Below are positions 1 to 5,467 of a stretch of DNA of 6,125 nucleotides, piece after piece. The notes beneath the pieces are model-generated. The model searched no databases and had not been told where the DNA came from. It saw only the letters and a list, made by a program, of their open reading frames with translations. The position numbers and the translations under genes were made by a program. The DNA is taken from positions 1 to 6,125 of the forward strand of contig JAISNZ010000205.1 of the NCBI GenBank assembly GCA_031275955.1. Direction: 5' to 3'. Each line of letters begins with the position of its first letter. Position 1 is the first letter of the stretch. The DNA is from Desulfovibrio sp. Lineage in GTDB: Bacteria > Desulfobacterota > Desulfovibrionia > Desulfovibrionales > Desulfovibrionaceae.

Positions 1-60
1 AAACAGCCAAAATAATCATTTTCAAGCCTGCTGAAGGTCTCCAGGCCGCATAATGGCCCT

Positions 61-109
61 AAAAAAACGACCGCGCCCGTTGCCGGACACCCTCGGGGAT
101 GGGCGCGGT
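61..109 (-). terminator. Rho-independent terminator, minus strand
   Basis: Read on the minus strand, a perfect 9-bp GC stem (ACCGCGCCC, 109-101, with GGGCGCGGT, 78-70) encloses a 22-base loop. It is followed by CG and seven T (67-61). The + strand has seven A before the stem and no T-run after it, so the signal is one-directional. It would end a minus-strand transcript coming from the right, yet no credible minus-strand gene lies there. It may serve an unrecognised small RNA or stop antisense transcription from the operon side. Confidence 0.8.
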
Positions 110-290
110 GGATTCTGGATTATGGCCTGTCCTTGCCTTGCGTCGTGAAGCGGAGTACAGCAGGAGACAGAGCGTTTCAGACCTGAAACCCGCGGCGGGA
201 ATTCGCCTGCAAATCCCTGCCGGGCAAAGGATGCCCTGGCAATGCTCCTTTACCCTCAAGGGGAAACCGGTTGCCTTTTATGCCGCGCGT
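110..290. other. Gene-free stretch with small hairpins
   Basis: No coding region is supported here. Short ORFs exist on both strands, but they have no ribosome binding site at a usable distance, no recognisable motif, and some run into the terminator. Visible structures are the palindrome at 174-189 and a 7-bp hairpin at 219-240 (GCC-GGGC paired with GCCC-T-GGC, with one bulged T). The segment could include the promoter of the downstream operon or a minus-strand small RNA ending at the terminator. No good -35/-10 pair was found; TTGCCT (133-138) and TACAGC (156-161) at 17-base spacing is the best candidate and is poor. Confidence 0.4.
174..189. promoter_or_regulatory. 16-base palindrome, possible operator
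   Basis: GTTTCAG-AC-CTGAAAC is a perfect 7-bp inverted repeat with a 2-base centre. This is the geometry of a dimeric-regulator binding site, and the hairpin loop is too tight for a good RNA structure. It lies 269 bases upstream of the first gene. No regulator is encoded in the window, so the operator role is only inferred. Confidence 0.3.
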
Positions 291-352
291 CTTTCAATCC
301 ACAGCCGGCTCCAGCCGCCGACTGACTCCGCCCCGAGGAGCCGGCTGGATTG
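291..352 (+). repeat. Palindromic dispersed element, copy 1
   Basis: This copy forms a long stem-loop. CAATCC (295-300) pairs with GGATTG (347-352) and AGCCGGCTCC (303-312) pairs with GGAGCCGGCT (337-346), giving 16 bp with a bulged AC at 301-302 and a 24-base loop. Bases 292-329 recur at 6076-6113 with 36 of 38 identical. This copy sits in the untranslated leader of the first gene. On the minus strand the element ends in GTGGATTGAAA, like the 3' end of many type I CRISPR repeats, but there is only one unit here. A REP- or RPE-like palindromic repeat is the most economical reading. Confidence 0.7.
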
Positions 353-430
353 CCCTTCATGAAGGGGCCAGCCAAGATGTATGCCCAGCCGGTCGTCAAG
401 CGGGAATCTCCCTGAAGGGAGAGCTTCAGG
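343..430 (+). promoter_or_regulatory. Structured leader with alternative hairpins
   Basis: Several hairpins compete in this segment upstream of the first gene. CCCTTCATGAAGGG (353-366) is a perfect palindrome, and GGCTGG (343-348) pairs with CCAGCC (368-373) to extend it. That pairing uses bases that also form the 3' arm of the 291-352 stem, so the two folds exclude each other. Downstream, TCTCCCT/AGGGAGA (407-422) and CCTGAAG/CTTCAGG (411-430) overlap and also exclude each other. No T-run follows, so this is not an obvious terminator, and no known riboswitch consensus was recognised. It may be regulatory RNA, or simply part of a larger repetitive element. Confidence 0.4.
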
Positions 431-457
431 CCATAAAGGAAGTTTTGGTGAACCGCC

Positions 458-2377
458 ATGACCCGTAAACTGCTGCCCTTCCTGGTCTGCTCCCTTGCCC
501 TCCTGTTCTGCGCCTGCGGGAAGTTCCCCTGGGAAGCCCCCCCGCAGCAGCGGAAATCCTACCCGGCAAGCGCAACGCGGTCTCCTCTGGAGGAAGCCAG
601 CGCCGCCCTGTCCGCCGGAGACTTCCCCCGGGCGGAACTGCTGGCCCAACGCGCCCTGTCCCGGACAAAGGGGGACAGGGTTTTGGACCTGGCCCGGATC
701 TATGCCCTTGCCGCTTTACGCAATCACCATCCCCATGCGGCCCTCACCGCTCTGGAGCAGTGGCGCCTTGCCGGGACAGGGGCGGACGAAGGCAGGGAAT
801 GGCAGGAGATCTGGTGTCTGGCCATGGCGGAACTCTCTTCCTGGACCGCGAAAGAGCGGGCCGGGGATCTGTATCAGGATACCTCCCGATCCGCCTACGC
901 CCGCGGCCTGGCCGGCATTTTTCTTGCCGTGCGCCAGTGGGAGGAAGGGCGGCTGGGAGATGGCCCGACCGTTCTGGAAAACCTCTATGCCTCCGCCCAG
1001 GATCTTCCCTTGCGCGTCATGCTGGAGCAGCGCCTGGCCCTGCAGCTGCGCGCGGCAGGGCCGGCCGCCGTTTCCCTGGCGGCCGGCACAATCACCCCGG
1101 AAAACCGGGATCGCTATCCCTACAGCATCTTTCTCCTTGAGCAACTGCACCGCCAAACCCTGGATCCGGACACCCGGGCCGAAGCCCGGGCCGCTCTGGA
1201 CCGCCTCTCCCTTCCCCTGGCCGATCCCTCCCTGACGCAGGGACTGCCCCCCTCGGCCATCATCCTGCCCGCGCCCGCCGCCAGAGTTTCCCTCGACGGC
1301 AAACCCCTGGTTCTGGCTTTGCCCATCTCCGGCCCTCTGGGGAATACCGCGGCCAAAATCGTCGCCGGAGCGGAGGCGGCGGTGCGCGTCCTTGCCGCCT
1401 CCGGCCTTTCCCTCTCCCTGGTGACCATTGATACGGACCAGCCGGACTGGACAGCCCGCGTGGACGCGCTGCCCAAAAAGGCGGCCGTCATCGGCGGCCC
1501 TCTCCATCCCGCGGCCTATGCCGCCGCCCAGGCCCAGGGGCTCTTCTCGCGACGCATCTTCTTTACCTTCCTGCCCGGCCTGGAACCCGGCCAGGAGGGC
1601 CGCGCGGCCTGGCGCTTCTTCCCCAGCGCGGAAGATCAGCTGGATGCCCTGCTCCGTTTGAGCGCAAGCCTGGGGGTCCACGGCTATGCGGTCTTCTATC
1701 CGGAAGAGGCTTACGGCAAACGCATGTCCGCCCTGTTCCAGAGCAGGGCCGAGGCCCTGGGCTTTTCGGTCCACGCGTCCTCCTACGCCCCGGACAACCC
1801 GGCATCCTGGCTGCGCGCCACAGGGAACCTGCTGGCGGCCAACAAAAACCCGGAACACTCCAGGGGGGCGACCTTTCAGGCCATTTTCCTGCCGGACACC
1901 TGGAAAAACATGGACCTTATCGTTCCCAACATTTTTTATTACAATGAGACCCGGCAGCTTCTCCTGGGTTCCTCCCTGTGGGAACAGGGCATTTCCGGCG
2001 GCGGCTACGTCAGCCCCCAATACTACACGCTGGCGGTCTTTCCCGGCGCCTGGAACACCGCCCGGGCGCATCCGGAAAAGGACCGCCTGCAGGCGGCCCT
2101 GCTCCCGGCGGACAACATTCAGGCGGATTTCTGGGTCGGCCTTGGCTATGACTTCGTCCGCTTCGCCGCCGGCCTGAACCTTCCGGAAAACGCCGCCCCG
2201 GGCAGCGTCAATGCCGCTCTGTCCTCCGCCTCCCTGGAGTGGACCATTGCCCCCATCCACTGGGACGCCTCCGGCCGCGCTCGCCAGGCGCTTTTTTTGT
2301 TCTCTCCCGTGGAAGGCGGCTTTGCCCTTGTGGACGAGGCCGCTTTGCGCAAGGCCTTCGGCGCGGCCTGGAAATAA
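458..2377 (+). CDS. LpoA-like lipoprotein with PBP-type domain
   Basis: This encodes a 639-residue lipoprotein. A signal peptide (charged MTRK, hydrophobic residues 5-19) ends at Cys20; the lipobox FCAC is slightly off consensus. Residues about 43-260 are alanine/leucine-rich helical pairs resembling TPR repeats. Residues about 282-610 look like a type I periplasmic-binding-protein fold: a strand PLVLALPISGPLG (283-295), AAVIGGPLHP (342-351), YAVFYPEEAYGKRM (410-423) and QAIFLPD (474-480). Helical repeats followed by such a domain is the LpoA/LppC layout. LpoA is an outer-membrane lipoprotein that activates the PBP1A peptidoglycan synthase. ATG 458 is the first in-frame start after the TGA at 449-451. 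AAGGAAG at 436-442 is 15 bases away, longer than ideal. The alternative is a lipid-anchored solute-binding protein working with the downstream transporter, since family members share the fold with branched-chain amino-acid binding proteins. Confidence 0.72.
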   Translation: MTRKLLPFLVCSLALLFCACGKFPWEAPPQQRKSYPASATRSPLEEASAALSAGDFPRAELLAQRALSRTKGDRVLDLARIYALAALRNHHPHAALTALEQWRLAGTGADEGREWQEIWCLAMAELSSWTAKERAGDLYQDTSRSAYARGLAGIFLAVRQWEEGRLGDGPTVLENLYASAQDLPLRVMLEQRLALQLRAAGPAAVSLAAGTITPENRDRYPYSIFLLEQLHRQTLDPDTRAEARAALDRLSLPLADPSLTQGLPPSAIILPAPAARVSLDGKPLVLALPISGPLGNTAAKIVAGAEAAVRVLAASGLSLSLVTIDTDQPDWTARVDALPKKAAVIGGPLHPAAYAAAQAQGLFSRRIFFTFLPGLEPGQEGRAAWRFFPSAEDQLDALLRLSASLGVHGYAVFYPEEAYGKRMSALFQSRAEALGFSVHASSYAPDNPASWLRATGNLLAANKNPEHSRGATFQAIFLPDTWKNMDLIVPNIFYYNETRQLLLGSSLWEQGISGGGYVSPQYYTLAVFPGAWNTARAHPEKDRLQAALLPADNIQADFWVGLGYDFVRFAAGLNLPENAAPGSVNAALSSASLEWTIAPIHWDASGRARQALFLFSPVEGGFALVDEAALRKAFGAAWK

Positions 2378-2389
2378 CGGCGCCCTCTC

Positions 2390-2532
2390 TTGACAGAGGA
2401 CAAAAAAATACAGAGACTGAGGACGCCCCGGAAGAAGAGGGCGAAGCCGGAAAAAAGCGGGTCTTTCTGCTGACCGCGCGCAGTTACCGGTTCACGGACA
2501 GCTTTGACCACCCCTGGTATGCGGATGCGTGA
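2390..2532 (+). pseudogene. Small coding-like ORF interrupted at poly-A
   Basis: Between the first gene and mlaE, the frame ending in TGA at 2530-2532 has coding character. It has mostly G/C third bases, an acidic stretch (TETEDAPEEEGEAGKK) and then RVFLLTARSYRFTDSFDHPW. It has no ATG, GTG or TTG after the preceding stop at 2377; the nearest in-frame ATG (2239) lies inside the upstream gene. A TTG at 2390 opens another frame reading LTEDKK into a run of seven A (2402-2408). A -1 shift there, or one extra A, joins both parts into a 47-codon ORF. Its stop overlaps the mlaE start as GTGA. No Shine-Dalgarno precedes the TTG. The product is not recognised. It may be a sequencing error, a decayed gene, a slippage-controlled gene or chance. 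Confidence 0.4.
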
Positions 2533-3704
2533 TCCCCTTGCCCCCTTCTGATCCCCGGCAGACGGCCTCCGTTGCTCCCAGGCAGGCGGCCTGGCTGGAA
2601 AGCCGCCGCGAAAGGGACCGGGTTCTGCTCCGGCCCCTGGGAACCTGGACCGTAGAGGCTCTGCGCCAGGCGGAAAAAGATCTGCGCGAGGCCCTTTCCC
2701 CCGCCCCCGGCGCCGTGTCCCTCGATCTCTCCGGCCTCTCCCGCCTGGACACCGCCGGCGCCCTTGTCCTCAACAAGGCGCTGTCCTTGCTCGAGGCGCG
2801 GGGCATTCCCTTTGAAATAACCGGCGCCAGCTCCGTGCAGAAGGCCCTGCTGGCCTTTGCCCTTCCCCCGCCAGGCGAAGACGGGCCTTCGCGCGCCCCC
2901 TCCCTCCCGGCCGGACTGATCATTGCCCTGGGCCGGAACGCCCAGGCCGGCTTTGAAACCGCCGCGCGCCTCAGCGAATTCTTCGGCCGTTTCCTTGTCC
3001 GCCTGGGACTGATCCTCCTCCAGCCGCGCCGGATGCGCCTCACCTCCCTGGTGTTTCATATGGACCAAACCGGCTTGAGAGCCGTGCCCATCGTCGCTCT
3101 TCTGACCTTCCTCATCGGCATGGTCGTCGCCTATATGGGGGCGAAGCAGCTGCAATACTACGGGGCCCAGGTTTTTGCCGTCAATCTGCTGGAAGTGAGC
3201 ATTATGCGGGAGATGGGCGTTCTGATTACCGCCATTGTCGTGGCCGGCCGATCCAGTTCTTCCTTCACCGCCCAGATCGGCGCCATGGTGGCCAATGAAG
3301 AGGTGGACGCCCTACGATCCATGGGCCTGGACCCCGTCGATCTCCTGGTCATCCCGCGCATCCTGGCCCTGATCCTGACCCTGCCCATCCTGGTGTTCAT
3401 TGCGGATCTGGCCGCCTTTTACGGCGGCGCCGTGGCTCTCCGCGTTTCCCTGGACATCAGTTTTCCGGCCTTTCTCACCCAGTTGCACAGTGTCGCGCGG
3501 GCGCAAAATTTTCTGGTGGGCATGGTCAAAGCCCCCTTTTTCGCCGTAATCATCGGCATCGTCGGCTGTTTCCAAGGTTTCAGAGCCACGGGCAGCGCGG
3601 AATCCGTCGGATTCCTCACCACCGTTGCCGTGGTTCAGGCCCTTTTTCTGGTCATCCTGACCGATGCCCTTTTCGCCATCTTTTTTACCGCCATAGGCCT
3701 ATGA
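2529..3704 (+). CDS. mlaE: MlaE-type lipid ABC permease with N-terminal STAS
   Basis: This is the 391-residue permease subunit of an MCE-linked lipid transporter in the inner membrane. Residues about 30-115 form a STAS domain with the hallmark strand and turn SLDLSGLSRLDTAG (64-77); in E. coli the equivalent part is a separate protein, MlaB. Residues about 140-391 are the MlaE domain. Hydrophobic spans fall at about 186-202, 229-240, 272-298, 329-347 and 365-390. The conserved cytoplasmic segment REMGVLITAIVVAGR (227-241) is followed by AQIGAMVANEEVDALRSMGLDP (248-269), which carries the family's glutamate/ALxxMGxDP coupling motif. The start is GTG 2529, the first usable codon after an in-frame TGA at 2505; its GTGA overlaps the stop of the small upstream ORF. 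No clear Shine-Dalgarno is seen. The stop overlaps mlaF as ATGA. Fused STAS-MlaE permeases are known elsewhere. The family call is secure, the exact start less so. Confidence 0.93.
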   Translation: MIPLPPSDPRQTASVAPRQAAWLESRRERDRVLLRPLGTWTVEALRQAEKDLREALSPAPGAVSLDLSGLSRLDTAGALVLNKALSLLEARGIPFEITGASSVQKALLAFALPPPGEDGPSRAPSLPAGLIIALGRNAQAGFETAARLSEFFGRFLVRLGLILLQPRRMRLTSLVFHMDQTGLRAVPIVALLTFLIGMVVAYMGAKQLQYYGAQVFAVNLLEVSIMREMGVLITAIVVAGRSSSSFTAQIGAMVANEEVDALRSMGLDPVDLLVIPRILALILTLPILVFIADLAAFYGGAVALRVSLDISFPAFLTQLHSVARAQNFLVGMVKAPFFAVIIGIVGCFQGFRATGSAESVGFLTTVAVVQALFLVILTDALFAIFFTAIGL

Positions 3705-4516
3705 CCCGCTCCACCCCCGCCTCTCCCGGTCTCTCCCCGCCCCCGGACGCTCCGGTGGTCATCCGTCTGCGCGGCATCCTCAACTCTTTCGGCCCAGCCA
3801 CCATCCATGAAAACCTGGATCTGGACGTCCGCAAGGGCGAAATTCTCGGAGTGATCGGCGCTTCAGGCACGGGAAAGTCCGTCCTTTTGCGCACCATCCT
3901 TGGCCTCCAGCGCCAGAAACAGGGCAGCGTGACGATTTTTGGCGCCGATATGGACCGGATTGCGGAAAAGGAAAAAGCCGCCATCCGGCGGCTCTGGGGC
4001 GTGCTCTTCCAGGACGGCGCCCTTTTTTCCTCCCTGACGGTCAGCGAAAATATCCAGTTTCCCCTGCGCGAATTCACCATCCTTCCCCCTTTGCTGCGCC
4101 GGGAAATCGCCCGCATGAAAATCGCCGCCGTGGGGCTGCCCCTCTTAAGCGGCGAAAAATTCCCCGCCGAACTCTCCGGGGGCATGCGCAAGCGCGCCGG
4201 GTTGGCCCGCGCCCTGGTTATGGACCCAAAGATTCTCCTTCTGGACGAACCCACAGCCGGCCTGGATCCTCTGGCTGCCGCCGGTTTTGATCAGCTCCTG
4301 CTCACCCTGCGCCAGAACCTGGATCTCACCGTCTGCCTGGTCACCCACGATCTGGATACCCTGTACGCCGCCTGCGACCGCGTGGCCGTTCTAGCGGAAA
4401 AACGTATTTATGCCGTTGACACCATTGACAATCTCATCAGATTGGACCACCCTTGGATTCAGGACTATTTTAGAGGTCCCCGCGGGCGCGCGAAAGCGCG
4501 GGCGGACGCCGGCTGA
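3701..4516 (+). CDS. mlaF: MlaF-type ABC transporter ATPase
   Basis: This 271-residue cytoplasmic ATPase powers the MlaE permease. All catalytic motifs are present: Walker A GASGTGKS (53-60), Q-loop glutamine 104 in VLFQDGALFSSLTV, signature LSGGMRKRAGLARAL (158-172), Walker B ILLLDE with the catalytic glutamate (178-183), D-loop GLDP (187-190) and switch histidine 216 in VTHDLD. The lead-in ILNSFGPATIHENLDLDVRKGEILGV and the GMRKR-type signature are typical of MlaF rather than of amino-acid importers. The start overlaps the mlaE stop as ATGA, so translation is probably coupled; there is no good independent ribosome binding site. The C-terminus is a short basic tail (RGPRGRAKARADAG), encoded partly by a GC-rich hairpin. 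Length and motif set are normal for the family. Confidence 0.95.
   Translation: MTRSTPASPGLSPPPDAPVVIRLRGILNSFGPATIHENLDLDVRKGEILGVIGASGTGKSVLLRTILGLQRQKQGSVTIFGADMDRIAEKEKAAIRRLWGVLFQDGALFSSLTVSENIQFPLREFTILPPLLRREIARMKIAAVGLPLLSGEKFPAELSGGMRKRAGLARALVMDPKILLLDEPTAGLDPLAAAGFDQLLLTLRQNLDLTVCLVTHDLDTLYAACDRVAVLAEKRIYAVDTIDNLIRLDHPWIQDYFRGPRGRAKARADAG
4487..4500 (+). other. GAAA-tetraloop hairpin at mlaF 3' end
   Basis: CGCGC-GAAA-GCGCG is a perfect 5-bp stem capped by a GNRA tetraloop, inside the last codons of mlaF. No T-run follows, so it is not an intrinsic terminator. Together with the hairpins in the spacer that follows, it could protect the upstream mRNA from 3' exonucleases. That role is inferred. 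Confidence 0.35.
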
Positions 4517-4526
4517 TACAGTATGC

Positions 4527-4606
4527 CCCCCGGCGGGGTTCGGGCGGAGCCCCGAAACATCCGATCTTCCCCAAAAGAATGCGCTTCGCCCCCAAGCGGC
4601 GAGCGC
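4527..4606 (+). promoter_or_regulatory. Hairpin pair in the mlaF-mlaD spacer
   Basis: The only real gap in the transport operon (4517-4636, 120 bases) is highly structured. CCCC/GGGG (4527-4538) and TTCGGG/CCCGAA (4539-4556) are short stems. A stronger hairpin pairs GCGCT-T-CGCC (4581-4590) with GGCG-AGCGC (4598-4606), 9 bp with one bulged T and a 7-base loop. No T-run follows any of them, so read-through is expected. The spacer happens to be open in the mlaD frame, but its composition and predicted peptide (MPPGGVRAEPRNIRSS...) look non-coding. It may act as an mRNA processing or stabilising segment, or be an extragenic repeat. Confidence 0.5.
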
Positions 4607-4622
4607 AAGCGTGCCACGTTGC

Positions 4623-4627
4623 AGGAG
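4623..4627 (+). promoter_or_regulatory. mlaD: Ribosome binding site fixing the mlaD start
   Basis: AGGAG lies 9 bases before ATG 4637. The upstream in-frame ATG at 4523 has no such site and would prepend 38 residues, including a charged non-MCE stretch, ahead of the membrane anchor. The start at 4637 is therefore preferred. Confidence 0.75.
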
Positions 4628-4636
4628 AAAGAGGGA

Positions 4637-5467
4637 ATGGAAGTTCGCGCGAACTATCTGGCGGTCGGGATCTTCACCCTGGGGACGCTTCTGGCCGGCA
4701 TCCTCTTTACCCTGTGGATCGCCCGGCAGGACGACACCCCCATGGTCAGCTACGACATCCATATGCGGGAAAATGTCGTCGGGCTTGTCCCCAACAGCGA
4801 TGTTCTGTTTAACGGCGTCCGCGTGGGCACCGTCTCCCGCATCAAGATCAGCGACTCGGATCCCGCGGAGGTGAACATCCGGGTGCTCATCGCCGCCGAT
4901 ACCCCGGTGCGCGAGGACTCCTTCGCCAACCTGGTGCCCCGCGGCGTAACCGGACTTTCCCTGGTCAGCATCAGCGGCGGTTCAGCCGACAGCCCCAGGC
5001 AGCAGGTTCCCCCGGGCCAGGTGGGCGTCATCAAGACCACTCCCTCCGCCCTGGATTCCGTCATGCAGAATTTCCCCCAAACCCTTGCCGCCGCGAACGA
5101 AGTCCTCAAACGTTTCAGCGACCTGCTCTCGCCAGAGAATATCGACGCCCTCTCCCTCACCCTTGCCTCCATGTCCGCCCTGAGCTCCACCCTGGCCAAA
5201 AACACCGACAGCCTCGACGCCCTCCTGCGCAATCTCGGAAAGGCCGGCGACAAATTTTTCTCCCTGATGGAAACAGCCAACCGCGCCATGACCGGAATGG
5301 AATCGACCCTGCGGCAATTCTCCCCCGAGGACATCTCCAGCCTGCGCCTGCTCGTGCTGGACGCCCGCGCCCTGGTCCAGACCCTCAACCGCATCGGACG
5401 ACAGGTGGAAAGCAACCCCCGGCGCTTCTTCTTCGGCGATGCCGTCAAGGAGTACTCCGCCCAATGA
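4637..5467 (+). CDS. mlaD: MlaD-type MCE-domain protein
   Basis: This 276-residue inner-membrane-anchored periplasmic protein would form the substrate-binding ring on MlaE. From ATG 4637 the protein opens MEVRANYLAVGIFTLG, close to the usual MlaD N-terminus. A single membrane span covers residues about 6-29. The MCE domain is about 37-115, with VVGLVPNSDVLFNGVRVGTV (47-66) and the second-half motif ANLVPRGVTGLSLVSI (97-112). Residues about 137-258 are helical and rich in L, S and A, ending SNPRRFFFGDAVKEY (259-273), a tail seen in MCE proteins that pair with auxiliary lipoproteins. E. coli MlaD is shorter (about 183 residues), so the long helical tail could form a tube reaching into the periplasm, as described for other MCE rings. 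The stop overlaps the next start (ATGA). Confidence 0.93.
   Translation: MEVRANYLAVGIFTLGTLLAGILFTLWIARQDDTPMVSYDIHMRENVVGLVPNSDVLFNGVRVGTVSRIKISDSDPAEVNIRVLIAADTPVREDSFANLVPRGVTGLSLVSISGGSADSPRQQVPPGQVGVIKTTPSALDSVMQNFPQTLAAANEVLKRFSDLLSPENIDALSLTLASMSALSSTLAKNTDSLDALLRNLGKAGDKFFSLMETANRAMTGMESTLRQFSPEDISSLRLLVLDARALVQTLNRIGRQVESNPRRFFFGDAVKEYSAQ
5447..5452 (+). promoter_or_regulatory. Ribosome binding site inside the mlaD end
   Basis: AAGGAG lies within the last mlaD codons, 11 bases before ATG 5464. It gives the lipoprotein gene its own initiation signal in addition to coupling through the ATGA overlap. Confidence 0.65.

Noticed and set aside
237..252. Sigma-54 promoter-like TGGCA
   Set aside because: The required TTGC block is absent at the right distance.
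291..329. CRISPR array
   Set aside because: Only one repeat unit is present at each end of the window; there are no regularly spaced repeats and no cas genes.
99..362. 87-residue + strand ORF in the leader
   Set aside because: No Shine-Dalgarno before the ATG, no recognisable motif, and it runs through the palindromic element and hairpins.
271..468. 65-residue + strand ORF containing the repeat peptide
   Set aside because: No ribosome binding site; it spans the hairpins and overlaps the lipoprotein start. Its shared peptide is explained by the repeat.
716..2260. 514-residue minus-strand ORF opposite the first gene
   Set aside because: Glycine/arginine-rich translation typical of the antisense of a high-GC gene; the + strand has a signal peptide and a family architecture.
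2390..2418. Internal promoter before mlaE (TTGACA at 2390-2395)
   Set aside because: The -35 match is perfect, but nothing like TATAAT lies 16-18 bases downstream (GAGACT at 17).
4523..4636. 38-residue N-terminal extension of MlaD
   Set aside because: It lacks a ribosome binding site, covers strong hairpins, and would put a charged segment before the membrane anchor; ATG 4637 has AGGAG at 9 bases.
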